Source of the DNA: Halomarina rubra
GTDB lineage: Archaea > Halobacteriota > Halobacteria > Halobacteriales > Haloarculaceae
Length of the DNA stretch: 64,000 nucleotides
Assembly: GCF_023699475.1 (NCBI RefSeq)
Contig: NZ_JALXFV010000005.1
Location: forward strand, 186,001 to 250,000
Direction: 5' to 3'
This document shows positions 57,116 to 64,000 of the stretch, one piece after another. Below the pieces are notes generated by a model. That model searched no databases. It saw only the letters and a program-made list of their open reading frames with translations, and was not told the DNA's origin. The position numbers and the translations under genes were made by a program. Each line of letters opens with the position of its first letter. Position 1 is the first letter of the stretch.

Positions 57116-58321
57116 TCAGACGGCGTCGGTCGGTGCGGACGCCGAGGGGTCGGGCGCGAGTCGCGAGAGCGCCGGGAGCGCCGCCAGCGCCAGCGCGACT
57201 TCGAGACCGCCGACGACGACGAACGCGAGGGTGTAGCCGAACCCGCCGGCGAGCACGCCGCCGACGACGATGCCGACGAGGAAGCCCAGCGACCCGACGA
57301 CGTTGTACCCGCCCATAGCGACGCCCCGCTCGTCGGGCCGGGCGAGGTCGGTGACGAGCGCCATCGTCGCGGGGGCCATGAACGCGCCCGTGACGCCGGT
57401 GGCGACGAGTGCCAGCGCGACCAGCGGGACGGTCGGCATGAACACCACGACGACGACGACGACCCCGTACAGCGTCGATCCGAGCGCGATGGGGATGCGC
57501 CGGCCGATACGGTCGGAGACGATGCCCATCGGGTACTGGAGCAGGGCGAAGGGGGCGAAGAAACAGGCGAGGACGAGGCCCGTCGTCGCGGCGTCGAGCG
57601 CGAACGCCTCCCGGAGGTAGACGGTGCCGACGAGCGCGAAGAACCCCGCGGTGAGGCGGTCGATGAAGCCGAAGGCGTAGGGGAGGGCGAACGCCGGGCG
57701 GTCGCGGACGAGGGCGAACGCGGCCGTCAGCGTCTCCTCGCGGCTCCCGGGTTCGGGGACGGGCGTGTCTCCGCGGACGAGCAGGACGACGAGGCCGGCG
57801 AGCGCGAGCAGGACGGCGGCGGCGGCGACCGGTGCGAGCGGGTCCACGCCGGTCAGGCGGCCCCCGACTGGTGCGCCCATCGCGGTGCCGAGGCCGATGG
57901 CGATGCCGGCCGCGCCCATGTTCCGGCCGTGGCCGCCGTCCAAATCCATCAGCGTCGTCATCGCCAGGGAGAACGCGCCGATGGTGAACGCGCCCTGGAC
58001 GAACCGGACGACCAGCACCGTCTCGAAGGAGACACCCTGTGGGAGCGACGCGAGGAGTGCGTAGCCCGCCGCGCCGCCGAGCGCACCGGCCGTTATCAGC
58101 GGGACGCGCTGGCCGAGGCGGTCCGAGAACGCCCCCCAGAGACCGGCGAACAGGACGAAGCCGGCGAACTCGCTGGCGAGGAACCACGTGCTCGCGTCGA
58201 GGTCCGTCGTCGCGCCGAGCGCCCCGACGAGGTCCGTCACGCCGGGGTACAACAGCACCTGCGCGAACAGCACCGCGAAGACGGTGGCAGCGAGGACGAC
58301 GCGCGCGCGACGGGAGGTCAC
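57116..58321 (-). CDS. MFS transporter
   Basis: A 401-residue major facilitator with 12 hydrophobic segments and a cytoplasmic loop. The first-half loop motif (FSDRLGQRVPLI, G-x-x-x-D-R-x-G-R/Q) and its second-half copy (VSDRIGRRIPIAL) are present. It resembles multidrug or sugar exporters; no substrate is suggested. Start at 58321. Downstream 155 bp to the aminotransferase 3' end hold no feature. Confidence 0.9.
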   Translation of the reverse strand: MTSRRARVVLAATVFAVLFAQVLLYPGVTDLVGALGATTDLDASTWFLASEFAGFVLFAGLWGAFSDRLGQRVPLITAGALGGAAGYALLASLPQGVSFETVLVVRFVQGAFTIGAFSLAMTTLMDLDGGHGRNMGAAGIAIGLGTAMGAPVGGRLTGVDPLAPVAAAAVLLALAGLVVLLVRGDTPVPEPGSREETLTAAFALVRDRPAFALPYAFGFIDRLTAGFFALVGTVYLREAFALDAATTGLVLACFFAPFALLQYPMGIVSDRIGRRIPIALGSTLYGVVVVVVVFMPTVPLVALALVATGVTGAFMAPATMALVTDLARPDERGVAMGGYNVVGSLGFLVGIVVGGVLAGGFGYTLAFVVVGGLEVALALAALPALSRLAPDPSASAPTDAV

Positions 58322-58736
58322 ATCGGGGCTACGTGCCCGTTCCTTCTAACGGCGTCGGAGCCAGCCCCGCGGAGAGCACTGTCGATGGGTACCGTGGCAC
58401 GGACACGTCGTGTGCAGGGTGTTTGGGTATAGTCCTTCGCGGAGAACGTCACGCTCGTCTGACCACACTCGTTCACCGTGTCGTGACACTCCGGGCGCAC
58501 GAGTTGATTCGACGGCAGGGGGCGACGCCTCGAAACGAAGTACTGTCGTTCGTTCGAGACTAATTGTGTGTTGATAGTAGAGCTCTCATTCGTAGAACTT
58601 GTACAAAAATTCCAGTACTTTTGTGAAACCGGAAATCGAGGAGAGAGAATCTACCGGTGGCGGATACGTTCTCCCGTGAGAGTACGACGTCGGCCATAAT
58701 CTACTTATCCCAGACACGTCCCGACTTGGGCGAGAC
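58322..58736. other. Intergenic region before the Ser-Asp-repeat gene
   Basis: No gene supported. From 58,560 onward the sequence turns A/T-rich (AATTGTG, GTACAAAAATTCC, TACTTTTGTG), different from the flanks. This is unusual for this genome and suggests a regulated promoter or the edge of an acquired segment. ACTTATCC (58703-58710), 27-34 bp before the ATG, is a good core for a leaderless transcript. Confidence 0.5.
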
Positions 58737-61700
58737 ATGTCGGAGCGAAACGGAGCAGATGACGGGCTACAGCGCCAGAAGACCGCGTCAACGGATAACA
58801 CACCATCGTCGGAAGACGGAGCGAACCAGGGGGGACCACTGGGTGGCATCGACCGCCGCCAGTACCTGAAGCTCGGAGCGGCGACGGCCGTCGGGGCCAT
58901 CGGCTTCTCGGGACGTTCGACCGCGGAGACGCGGGCGGGCATCTCGTTCGACCGGGTCGTCGACGCCGTCGACGACCTCGGGATGGACCCGGACGGCGAC
59001 AGTCCCATCGACGACGCCCTCGACCGGGGGTTCGACGACGGGACGCTCATCGAGTTCCCGCCGGGCGAGTACCTCGTCACACGGGTCCACGAGTTCAACA
59101 GCGTCGACAACGCCGGTATGGTCGGGAAGACCGGCGACCGTTCGGACGTCGAGTTCGTCTTCCCCGACGGGTACGACGAGCAGTTCCTCAACGTTCGGTT
59201 CGGGCAGGGCTGGCTGTTCGGCGACTTCACGCTGCAACAGACCGACGACACCGCGACCGGTGCGGGGTTGGCGTTCGGGCCGAACCGCGACTGCGTCCTC
59301 AGGAACGTCGAGATCGCCGGGTTCAACCCGCGGAACAAACAGCGTGGGATGGAGTTCGTCGTCTACGACGACGACGGCGAGGCGACCATCGACCGCTACG
59401 TCCGCACGGGCGGCAGCGCGGTCGGTGACTACCCCTCCGGGACCCAGGCACTGTTGATTCCCGAGGAACACGAGGGTACCATCTACATCGAGGACGCACA
59501 GATCGAGAACGCCGGCGAGAACGGCATCTACGCCAGCCGTGGGTCGGGCGACGTCCGCATCGAGGGCGGTTACTTCGCGAACAACGACATCGCCTCGGTC
59601 CGCATCGCGGGCGATGGGTCGTACATCAAGGGCGCGACGTTCGTCGTCGACACCGACAGCGCCGACAAGACGGGGACGTACTTCAACACCCGCGCGCTCT
59701 GGCTCGAATCCGGCTCGAAGGGCTACACCGGTGGTCTCGTCGAGGACTGTGACTTCACCATCAAGAACGCCCCCAACTGCGACGGGGCCATCCGCGTCCA
59801 GACGACCGCCGGCGACGTGACGATTCGGAACTGCCGGTTCCGCAACGAGACGCGGTTCCCGACCATCTACGCCGAGGAACCGGACCGTATCAGCGGCGAC
59901 GGCCCGGTCACCATCGAGAACTGCAGCATCACCGGCGGGGCGTCGAACCCCCGACGCGGTGCCATCGAACTCGAAGAGCGCGACGGCTCGTCGATCTCCT
60001 CGTGTTGTATCTCGATGGACGGCGAGCAGGACGGCGTCGTCGTCCGCAGTTCGAGCGGGGTCACCGTTCGCCGGTCGACCATCGACGTCAACGGCGAGGC
60101 GCTCGTCACCCCCGGCTCGAACGTCGGTACCTCCGGGCTGTCGTACAGTGGAAGCTGTCCGCTCCCCGACGACGACGGGACCGGCGCGGGCGGCGACACC
60201 GGCGGCTCCGAGGACGGCTCGGACGACGACGGCGGTTCGGACGACTCCGACGGGTCGGATGGCAGTGACGGCTCCGACGACGGCAGCGACGGGTCGGACG
60301 GAACCGACGATTCGGACGGCAGTGATGGCTCCGACGACTCCGAGTCCGACGACTCCGAATCCGACGACTCCGAGTCCGACGACTCCGAATCCGACGACTC
60401 CGAATCCGACGACTCCGAATCCGACGACTCCGAATCCGACGACTCCGAATCCGACGACTCCGAATCCGACGACTCCGAATCCGACGACTCCGAGTCCGAC
60501 GACTCCGAATCCGACGACTCCGAGTCCGACGACTCCGAATCCGACGACTCCGAATCCGACGACTCCGAATCCGACGACTCCGAATCCGACGACTCCGAGT
60601 CCGACGACTCCGAATCCGACGACTCCGAGTCCGACGACTCCGAGTCCGACGATTCGACGGAGGCCAGCGATGGGTCGGAGGAGTCCGACGACACCTCCGA
60701 ATCCGAATCCGACTCCGACGACTCGTCGAGTGAAGCGTCCGGTGACGGTGAGGAGTCGAGCGACGACGGCGACGGCGACCGCGGTGGTGCCAGCGCGCTG
60801 TCGGGTGAGACGCGGACGCTGCGGCTCACCGCCGACACCGTCTCGCCGTACGAGTTCACCGTCGGCGGCGACGTCGAGTTCGACCCCGGCTACGGGACCG
60901 AAGACCGCATCGACGGCAGCACCGTCCGCGGCGTGCTCGCGGGCGGCACCGACGCCTACCGGTTCACGGGCGACCTCACCTCGTTCACCGTGAGCGGGGA
61001 CGCGACGGTCACCCTCGACGGCCAGCGGGTGGACACGTCCGCGCTCGGCGGCGGGTCGAGCGGGAGCACCGACGACTCTGGTAGCGCAGACGACTCCGAG
61101 GAGTCCAGCGAGAGCGACTCCGGGTCGGACCAACAGTCCGACGGCGAGTCCAGCGACGAGTCGAGCGGCTCGAACGACGGCTCCAGCGACTCCGACGACA
61201 CCTCGTCCGGCGACGAGTCCAGTGAGTCCAGCGACTCCACGGACTCGTCCGGTGAGTCCGACGAGGACGTCTCCGGTGGGTCGACCGACGTCGGGTTGGC
61301 GAACGTCATCGTGCTCGAGTCGGACGCCGAAGCGCCGTACGACCTCGAAGTGAGCGGCGACATCGCCTACCTGCCCGGCTACGGGCGGGACGACTCGGTC
61401 ACCGAGTCGGGTGCGAACGGCGCGCTCGCGGGCGGTGCCGACGCCTACCTGTTCTCGGGACTCGTCACCGCCTTCGACTGCGAGGGCGACGTCTCGGTGA
61501 CGGTCAACGGCGAGTCGGTCGCCGCCGAGAACGTCGTCGGGAGCGGCTACGACGGCGCGGGCGACGGCCAGTCCGGGTCGAAGGTGCTCTCGCTCGTCGG
61601 CGACGCTTCGGACTACTCGTTCGCGGTCGACGGGACCGCAGAGCGGGTGCCGACCTACGGCGACGACGACCACATCGACGGGCAGGTCGTTCGCGGCGCG

Positions 61701-61826
61701 CTCTACGGCGGGCGCGACGACTACCGCATCGAGGGCGACCTGCTCTGGTTCGACATCCAGGGCGACGCCGAGATCCGCCTCGACGGCGAACCGGTCGACG
61801 CCAGCGACCTCCCGAACCAGGCCTGA
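58737..61826 (+). CDS. Tat-exported beta-helix protein with Ser-Asp repeats and three C-terminal repeats
   Basis: A 1,029-residue surface or secreted protein. Residues 38-60 form a Tat signal (DRRQYLKLG then a hydrophobic run); there is no Cys lipobox. Residues ~70-490 look like a right-handed beta-helix: repeated short strands with Asp/Asn turns (for example GTIYIEDAQIENAGENGIYA, GGYFANNDIASVRI, DVTIRNCRFRNE). Residues 500-535 are Gly/Ser/Asp-rich, then 21 exact copies of Glu-Ser-Asp-Asp-Ser (536-640), an extended acidic stalk. Three ~75-residue copies of one domain follow (about 690-762, 855-928 and 947-1025), with a second Ser/Asp linker between copies one and two. No archaeosortase-type C-terminus is seen, so the triple domain may attach it to the S-layer or to glycans. 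The architecture is like bacterial Sdr adhesins. Native function unknown. Confidence 0.85.
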   Translation: MSERNGADDGLQRQKTASTDNTPSSEDGANQGGPLGGIDRRQYLKLGAATAVGAIGFSGRSTAETRAGISFDRVVDAVDDLGMDPDGDSPIDDALDRGFDDGTLIEFPPGEYLVTRVHEFNSVDNAGMVGKTGDRSDVEFVFPDGYDEQFLNVRFGQGWLFGDFTLQQTDDTATGAGLAFGPNRDCVLRNVEIAGFNPRNKQRGMEFVVYDDDGEATIDRYVRTGGSAVGDYPSGTQALLIPEEHEGTIYIEDAQIENAGENGIYASRGSGDVRIEGGYFANNDIASVRIAGDGSYIKGATFVVDTDSADKTGTYFNTRALWLESGSKGYTGGLVEDCDFTIKNAPNCDGAIRVQTTAGDVTIRNCRFRNETRFPTIYAEEPDRISGDGPVTIENCSITGGASNPRRGAIELEERDGSSISSCCISMDGEQDGVVVRSSSGVTVRRSTIDVNGEALVTPGSNVGTSGLSYSGSCPLPDDDGTGAGGDTGGSEDGSDDDGGSDDSDGSDGSDGSDDGSDGSDGTDDSDGSDGSDDSESDDSESDDSESDDSESDDSESDDSESDDSESDDSESDDSESDDSESDDSESDDSESDDSESDDSESDDSESDDSESDDSESDDSESDDSESDDSESDDSESDDSTEASDGSEESDDTSESESDSDDSSSEASGDGEESSDDGDGDRGGASALSGETRTLRLTADTVSPYEFTVGGDVEFDPGYGTEDRIDGSTVRGVLAGGTDAYRFTGDLTSFTVSGDATVTLDGQRVDTSALGGGSSGSTDDSGSADDSEESSESDSGSDQQSDGESSDESSGSNDGSSDSDDTSSGDESSESSDSTDSSGESDEDVSGGSTDVGLANVIVLESDAEAPYDLEVSGDIAYLPGYGRDDSVTESGANGALAGGADAYLFSGLVTAFDCEGDVSVTVNGESVAAENVVGSGYDGAGDGQSGSKVLSLVGDASDYSFAVDGTAERVPTYGDDDHIDGQVVRGALYGGRDDYRIEGDLLWFDIQGDAEIRLDGEPVDASDLPNQA
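60342..60656 (+). repeat. 21 tandem copies of a 15-bp unit (Ser-Asp stalk)
   Basis: Twenty-one head-to-tail units of Glu-Ser-Asp-Asp-Ser. All serines use TCC and all aspartates GAC up to the last unit (GAT and TCG). The only change inside the array is the third base of the Glu codon: 14 GAA and 7 GAG. Such uniformity shows recent expansion by slippage or unequal exchange; each unit adds five residues without a frameshift. Confidence 0.98.
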
Positions 61827-61913
61827 GGACCCATACCGGGGCTCACGCCCCGACGACCCGCCAGTGACGCGCGACCGACCATCTGCATGACAGCAAGCGT
61901 TGCCGTAACTGGC

Positions 61914-61921
61914 GGTTATTT
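61914..61921 (+). promoter_or_regulatory. TATA-like box of metY
   Basis: GGTTATTT, 28-35 bp before the metY ATG, consistent with a leaderless metY-metX transcript. Confidence 0.5.
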
Positions 61922-61948
61922 GTTTTCGAAGGCGTATGCACCATAGAC

Positions 61949-63262
61949 ATGAGTGACGACGGAATCGGAGCCGGAGGTGAGCGAAACCGACCGACAGGAT
62001 GGGGGTTCGGCACCCGGTGTGTCCACGCGGGCGACCGCGGCGCGTCAGGGAGCGACGCCGCCGCGACGCCGCTGTACCAGACGACCTCCTACGAGTTCCC
62101 CGACGCCGACACCGCGGCCGACCGCTACGCGCTGGCCGACGACGGGAACGTCTACGGTCGCATCTCGAACCCGACCGTCGCCACGCTCGAACGTCGCCTC
62201 GCCGACCTCGAAGGCGGGACGGGCGCGCTCTGTACTGCCTCGGGGATGGCCGCGCTCGACGCCGCGACGCTCGTCCTCGCCGGCACGGGCGACAACGTCG
62301 TCAGCGCGTCGTCCATCTACGGCGGTACCCACGCCTACCTGAGCCACACCGCCGCCCGTCGCGGTATCGAGGCCCGGTTCGTCGACACGCTCGACCCGCA
62401 GGCGTACGCCGCGGCTATCGACGACGACACCGCTTACGTCCACCTGGAGACCATCGGGAACCCGTCGCTCGTCACAGCCGACGTTGAGGCCGTCGCCGAC
62501 GTCGCTCACGACCACGGCGTCCCGCTGTTCGTCGACAACACGTTCGCCACACCGGCGCTCTGCCGGCCGCTGGAACACGGCGCGGACCTCGTCTGGGAGT
62601 CGACGACGAAGTGGATTCACGGTGGAGGGACGACGCTCGGTGGCGTCCTCGTCGACGGCGGGTCGTTCCCGTGGAGTGACTTCCCCGAGAAGTTCCCCGA
62701 AGTCGGCGGCGAGAACCCGGCGTTCCACGGCGTCTCGTTCGCCGAGCGTTACGGCGACCGCGCGTTCGTGGAGGCCGCCCGTCAGCGTGGCGCGCGCTCG
62801 CTCGGCGACCAGCAGTCGCCGTTCGACGCGTGGGTCACCCTGCAGGGCCTCCAGACGCTCGCGCTGCGGATGGAGCGCCACTGCGCGAACGCCCAGCACG
62901 TCGCCGAGTGGCTCACAGACCACCCGGACGTGGCGTGGGTCACCTACCCCGGACTGGACGACCACGAGACCCACGACACCGCCAGCGAGTACCTCGACGG
63001 CGGCTTCGGTGGCGTCGTCGCGTTCGGTCTCGAAGGCGGCTACGAGGCCGGCAAACGACTCTGTGAGAACGTCGAGATGAGTCGCTTCCTCGCGAACGTC
63101 GGCGACGCGAAGACGCTCGTCATCCACCCCGCCTCGACGACCCACGCACAGTTGACCGAATCGGAGCAACGCGCCTCCGGCGTCACACCGGACCTCGTGC
63201 GTCTCTCGGTGGGTATCGAGGACCCCGCGGACATCGTCGCGGACCTGGAGGGAGCGATATGA
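61949..63262 (+). CDS. metY: O-acetylhomoserine aminocarboxypropyltransferase (MetY)
   Basis: A 437-residue PLP enzyme of the Cys/Met metabolism family that turns O-acetylhomoserine and sulphide into homocysteine. Seen: [11 protein letters not shown] near the start, the YGRISNPT and [11 protein letters not shown] segments, the DNTFATP strand and the PLP lysine in [10 protein letters not shown] (about residue 218), then [11 protein letters not shown], typical of MetY over MetB. It overlaps the next gene metX by four bases, which supplies its substrate. Both belong to methionine biosynthesis by direct sulphhydrylation. Confidence 0.95.
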   Translation: MSDDGIGAGGERNRPTGWGFGTRCVHAGDRGASGSDAAATPLYQTTSYEFPDADTAADRYALADDGNVYGRISNPTVATLERRLADLEGGTGALCTASGMAALDAATLVLAGTGDNVVSASSIYGGTHAYLSHTAARRGIEARFVDTLDPQAYAAAIDDDTAYVHLETIGNPSLVTADVEAVADVAHDHGVPLFVDNTFATPALCRPLEHGADLVWESTTKWIHGGGTTLGGVLVDGGSFPWSDFPEKFPEVGGENPAFHGVSFAERYGDRAFVEAARQRGARSLGDQQSPFDAWVTLQGLQTLALRMERHCANAQHVAEWLTDHPDVAWVTYPGLDDHETHDTASEYLDGGFGGVVAFGLEGGYEAGKRLCENVEMSRFLANVGDAKTLVIHPASTTHAQLTESEQRASGVTPDLVRLSVGIEDPADIVADLEGAI

Positions 63263-64000
63263 GCCAACAGGTCTCTCTCGGCCCGTTCGAGTTCGCCTGC
63301 GGGCAGTCCGTCGAGGACCTCGAACTCACCTACGAGACGTACGGCGAGCGCGCTCCCGACGACTCGAACGTCGTGCTCGTCTGCCACGCGCTCACCGGGA
63401 GCCACAACGTCGCGCGCAATCCCAACCGGGCGCTGACCGACGGCGGAACCTCGCCGGCCGACCAGGCGACGGCGTGGTGGGACGACGTGGTCGGCCCCGG
63501 GAAGACCGTCGACACCCGCGAGTTCTTCGTCGTCTGTGCGACCGTCCCCGGTTCCTGCTACGGTTCGTCGGGACCGGCGAGCGTGAACCCCGAGACGGGC
63601 GAGCGCTACGGCACCGACTTCCCGCCGGTCACAGTCGGTGACTGGACGCGAGCGCAGGCCCGACTGCTCGACCACCTCGGCGTCGACCGCCTCGCGGCCG
63701 TCCTCGGTGGGTCGGTGGGTGGCATGAACGCCCTCGACTGGGCGCGGCGCTACCCCGAACGGGTCGAGCGGGTGGCGGCCATCGCGACCGGCGCGCGACT
63801 CGACGCCCAACTGCTCGCGCTCGACGGCATCGCCCGCCGGGCTATCACCACCGACCCCGACTGGCAGGAGGGCGACTACTACGACACCGGCCGGGAGCCG
63901 TCGGAGGGGCTGGCGCTCGCACGCCAACTCGCACACGTCACCTACCTCTCGAAGGACTCGATGGACGACCGCTTCGGCCGACGCTCGGCGACACGCGGCC
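63259..64000 (+). CDS. metX: Homoserine O-acetyltransferase (MetX), 3' partial
   Basis: The frame starts with the ATG at 63259, whose ATGA overlaps the metY stop, and is open to the window edge (247 codons seen of about 370-410 expected). The alpha/beta-hydrolase motifs of MetX are present: [12 protein letters not shown] (oxyanion region), [11 protein letters not shown] and the catalytic Ser in GGSVGGM (near residue 155). The product, O-acetylhomoserine, feeds the MetY reaction. The catalytic Asp and His lie beyond the window. Confidence 0.93.
   Translation, partial: MSQQVSLGPFEFACGQSVEDLELTYETYGERAPDDSNVVLVCHALTGSHNVARNPNRALTDGGTSPADQATAWWDDVVGPGKTVDTREFFVVCATVPGSCYGSSGPASVNPETGERYGTDFPPVTVGDWTRAQARLLDHLGVDRLAAVLGGSVGGMNALDWARRYPERVERVAAIATGARLDAQLLALDGIARRAITTDPDWQEGDYYDTGREPSEGLALARQLAHVTYLSKDSMDDRFGRRSATRG

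Noticed and set aside
58586-59338. 250-codon minus-strand frame upstream of the repeat protein
   Set aside because: Ser/Pro/Arg-rich and overlapping the Tat signal region of a convincing gene.
60342-60656. Regular repeats as a CRISPR array
   Set aside because: Units are directly adjacent without unique spacers and encode a continuous acidic stalk.
58788-61673. 961-codon minus-strand open frame opposite the Ser-Asp-repeat gene
   Set aside because: It is the exact shadow of the coding strand; Gly/Val-rich repeats are the reverse of the Ser/Asp codons, and no start signal or domain is seen.

Overview
The window is chromosomal DNA from a halophilic archaeon (class Halobacteria). The signs are very high G+C, acidic Asp/Glu-rich proteins, archaeal informational genes (Kae1-Bud32, S24e, S27ae, Spt4, Rpo7, aIF2-gamma, L40e, Tsr3), twin-arginine signal peptides, and TATA-like boxes about 25-35 bp upstream of start codons that lack leaders. 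These sit beside bacterial-type repair genes (uvrB, uvrC, NAD-dependent ligA), as is usual in this group. I see no rRNA, tRNA, CRISPR array, insertion sequence or phage. This looks like ordinary core chromosome with some accessory pockets.

Layout. 1-4.8 kb: a glycerol-phosphate-flavoured group with a CDP-glycerol glycerophosphotransferase-like enzyme (5' end cut off), a glycerophosphodiester phosphodiesterase, a nucleotidyltransferase-HAD phosphatase fusion and an alkaline-phosphatase-superfamily protein. 4.8-10.7 kb: a leftward informational cluster (aIF2-gamma, PIN protein, Rpo7, Spt4, GTP-dependent dephospho-CoA kinase; then a Nudix-like protein, S24e, S27ae, Kae1-Bud32). 10.7-11.3 kb: repeat-rich intergenic DNA. 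11.3-17.7 kb: small conserved proteins, a PRTase, a PhnP-like metallohydrolase, an AAA ATPase with a His/Asp tail, and an Agl23-like membrane protein. 17.9-25.0 kb: thiolase with a duplicated 3' tip, an ArsR-ArsM arsenic operon, an R2lox plus BtrH-like pair, a thioesterase and an aldehyde ferredoxin oxidoreductase. 25-33.8 kb: membrane protein, cation/proton antiporter with TrkA domains, two cyclase-family proteins around an acyl-CoA synthetase, and an MBL hydrolase.

34-45.8 kb: SerS, Tsr3, an enolase-like protein, L40e, UvrB, and the class I ribonucleotide reductase nrdA-nrdB coupled to a thioesterase; NrdB has the residue pattern of the class Ic (Mn/Fe) type. 45.8-53.2 kb: SPFH protein, FAD oxidoreductase, DsrE-like, amphi-Trp, UvrC, Nudix, and an ABC transporter pair. 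53.4-58.3 kb: LigA, a class V aminotransferase and an MFS exporter. 58.7-61.8 kb: a 1,029-residue exported beta-helix protein with 21 perfect Glu-Ser-Asp-Asp-Ser repeats and three copies of a C-terminal domain. 61.9 kb to the end: metY-metX (metX cut off by the window edge), a methionine-biosynthesis operon.

The best leads for new biology are the R2lox/BtrH-like pair, the Ser-Asp-repeat surface protein with its triplicated domain, the glycerol-phosphate group with the fusion enzyme, and a family of intergenic hairpins, one copy of which sits beside a duplicated 27-bp gene end.
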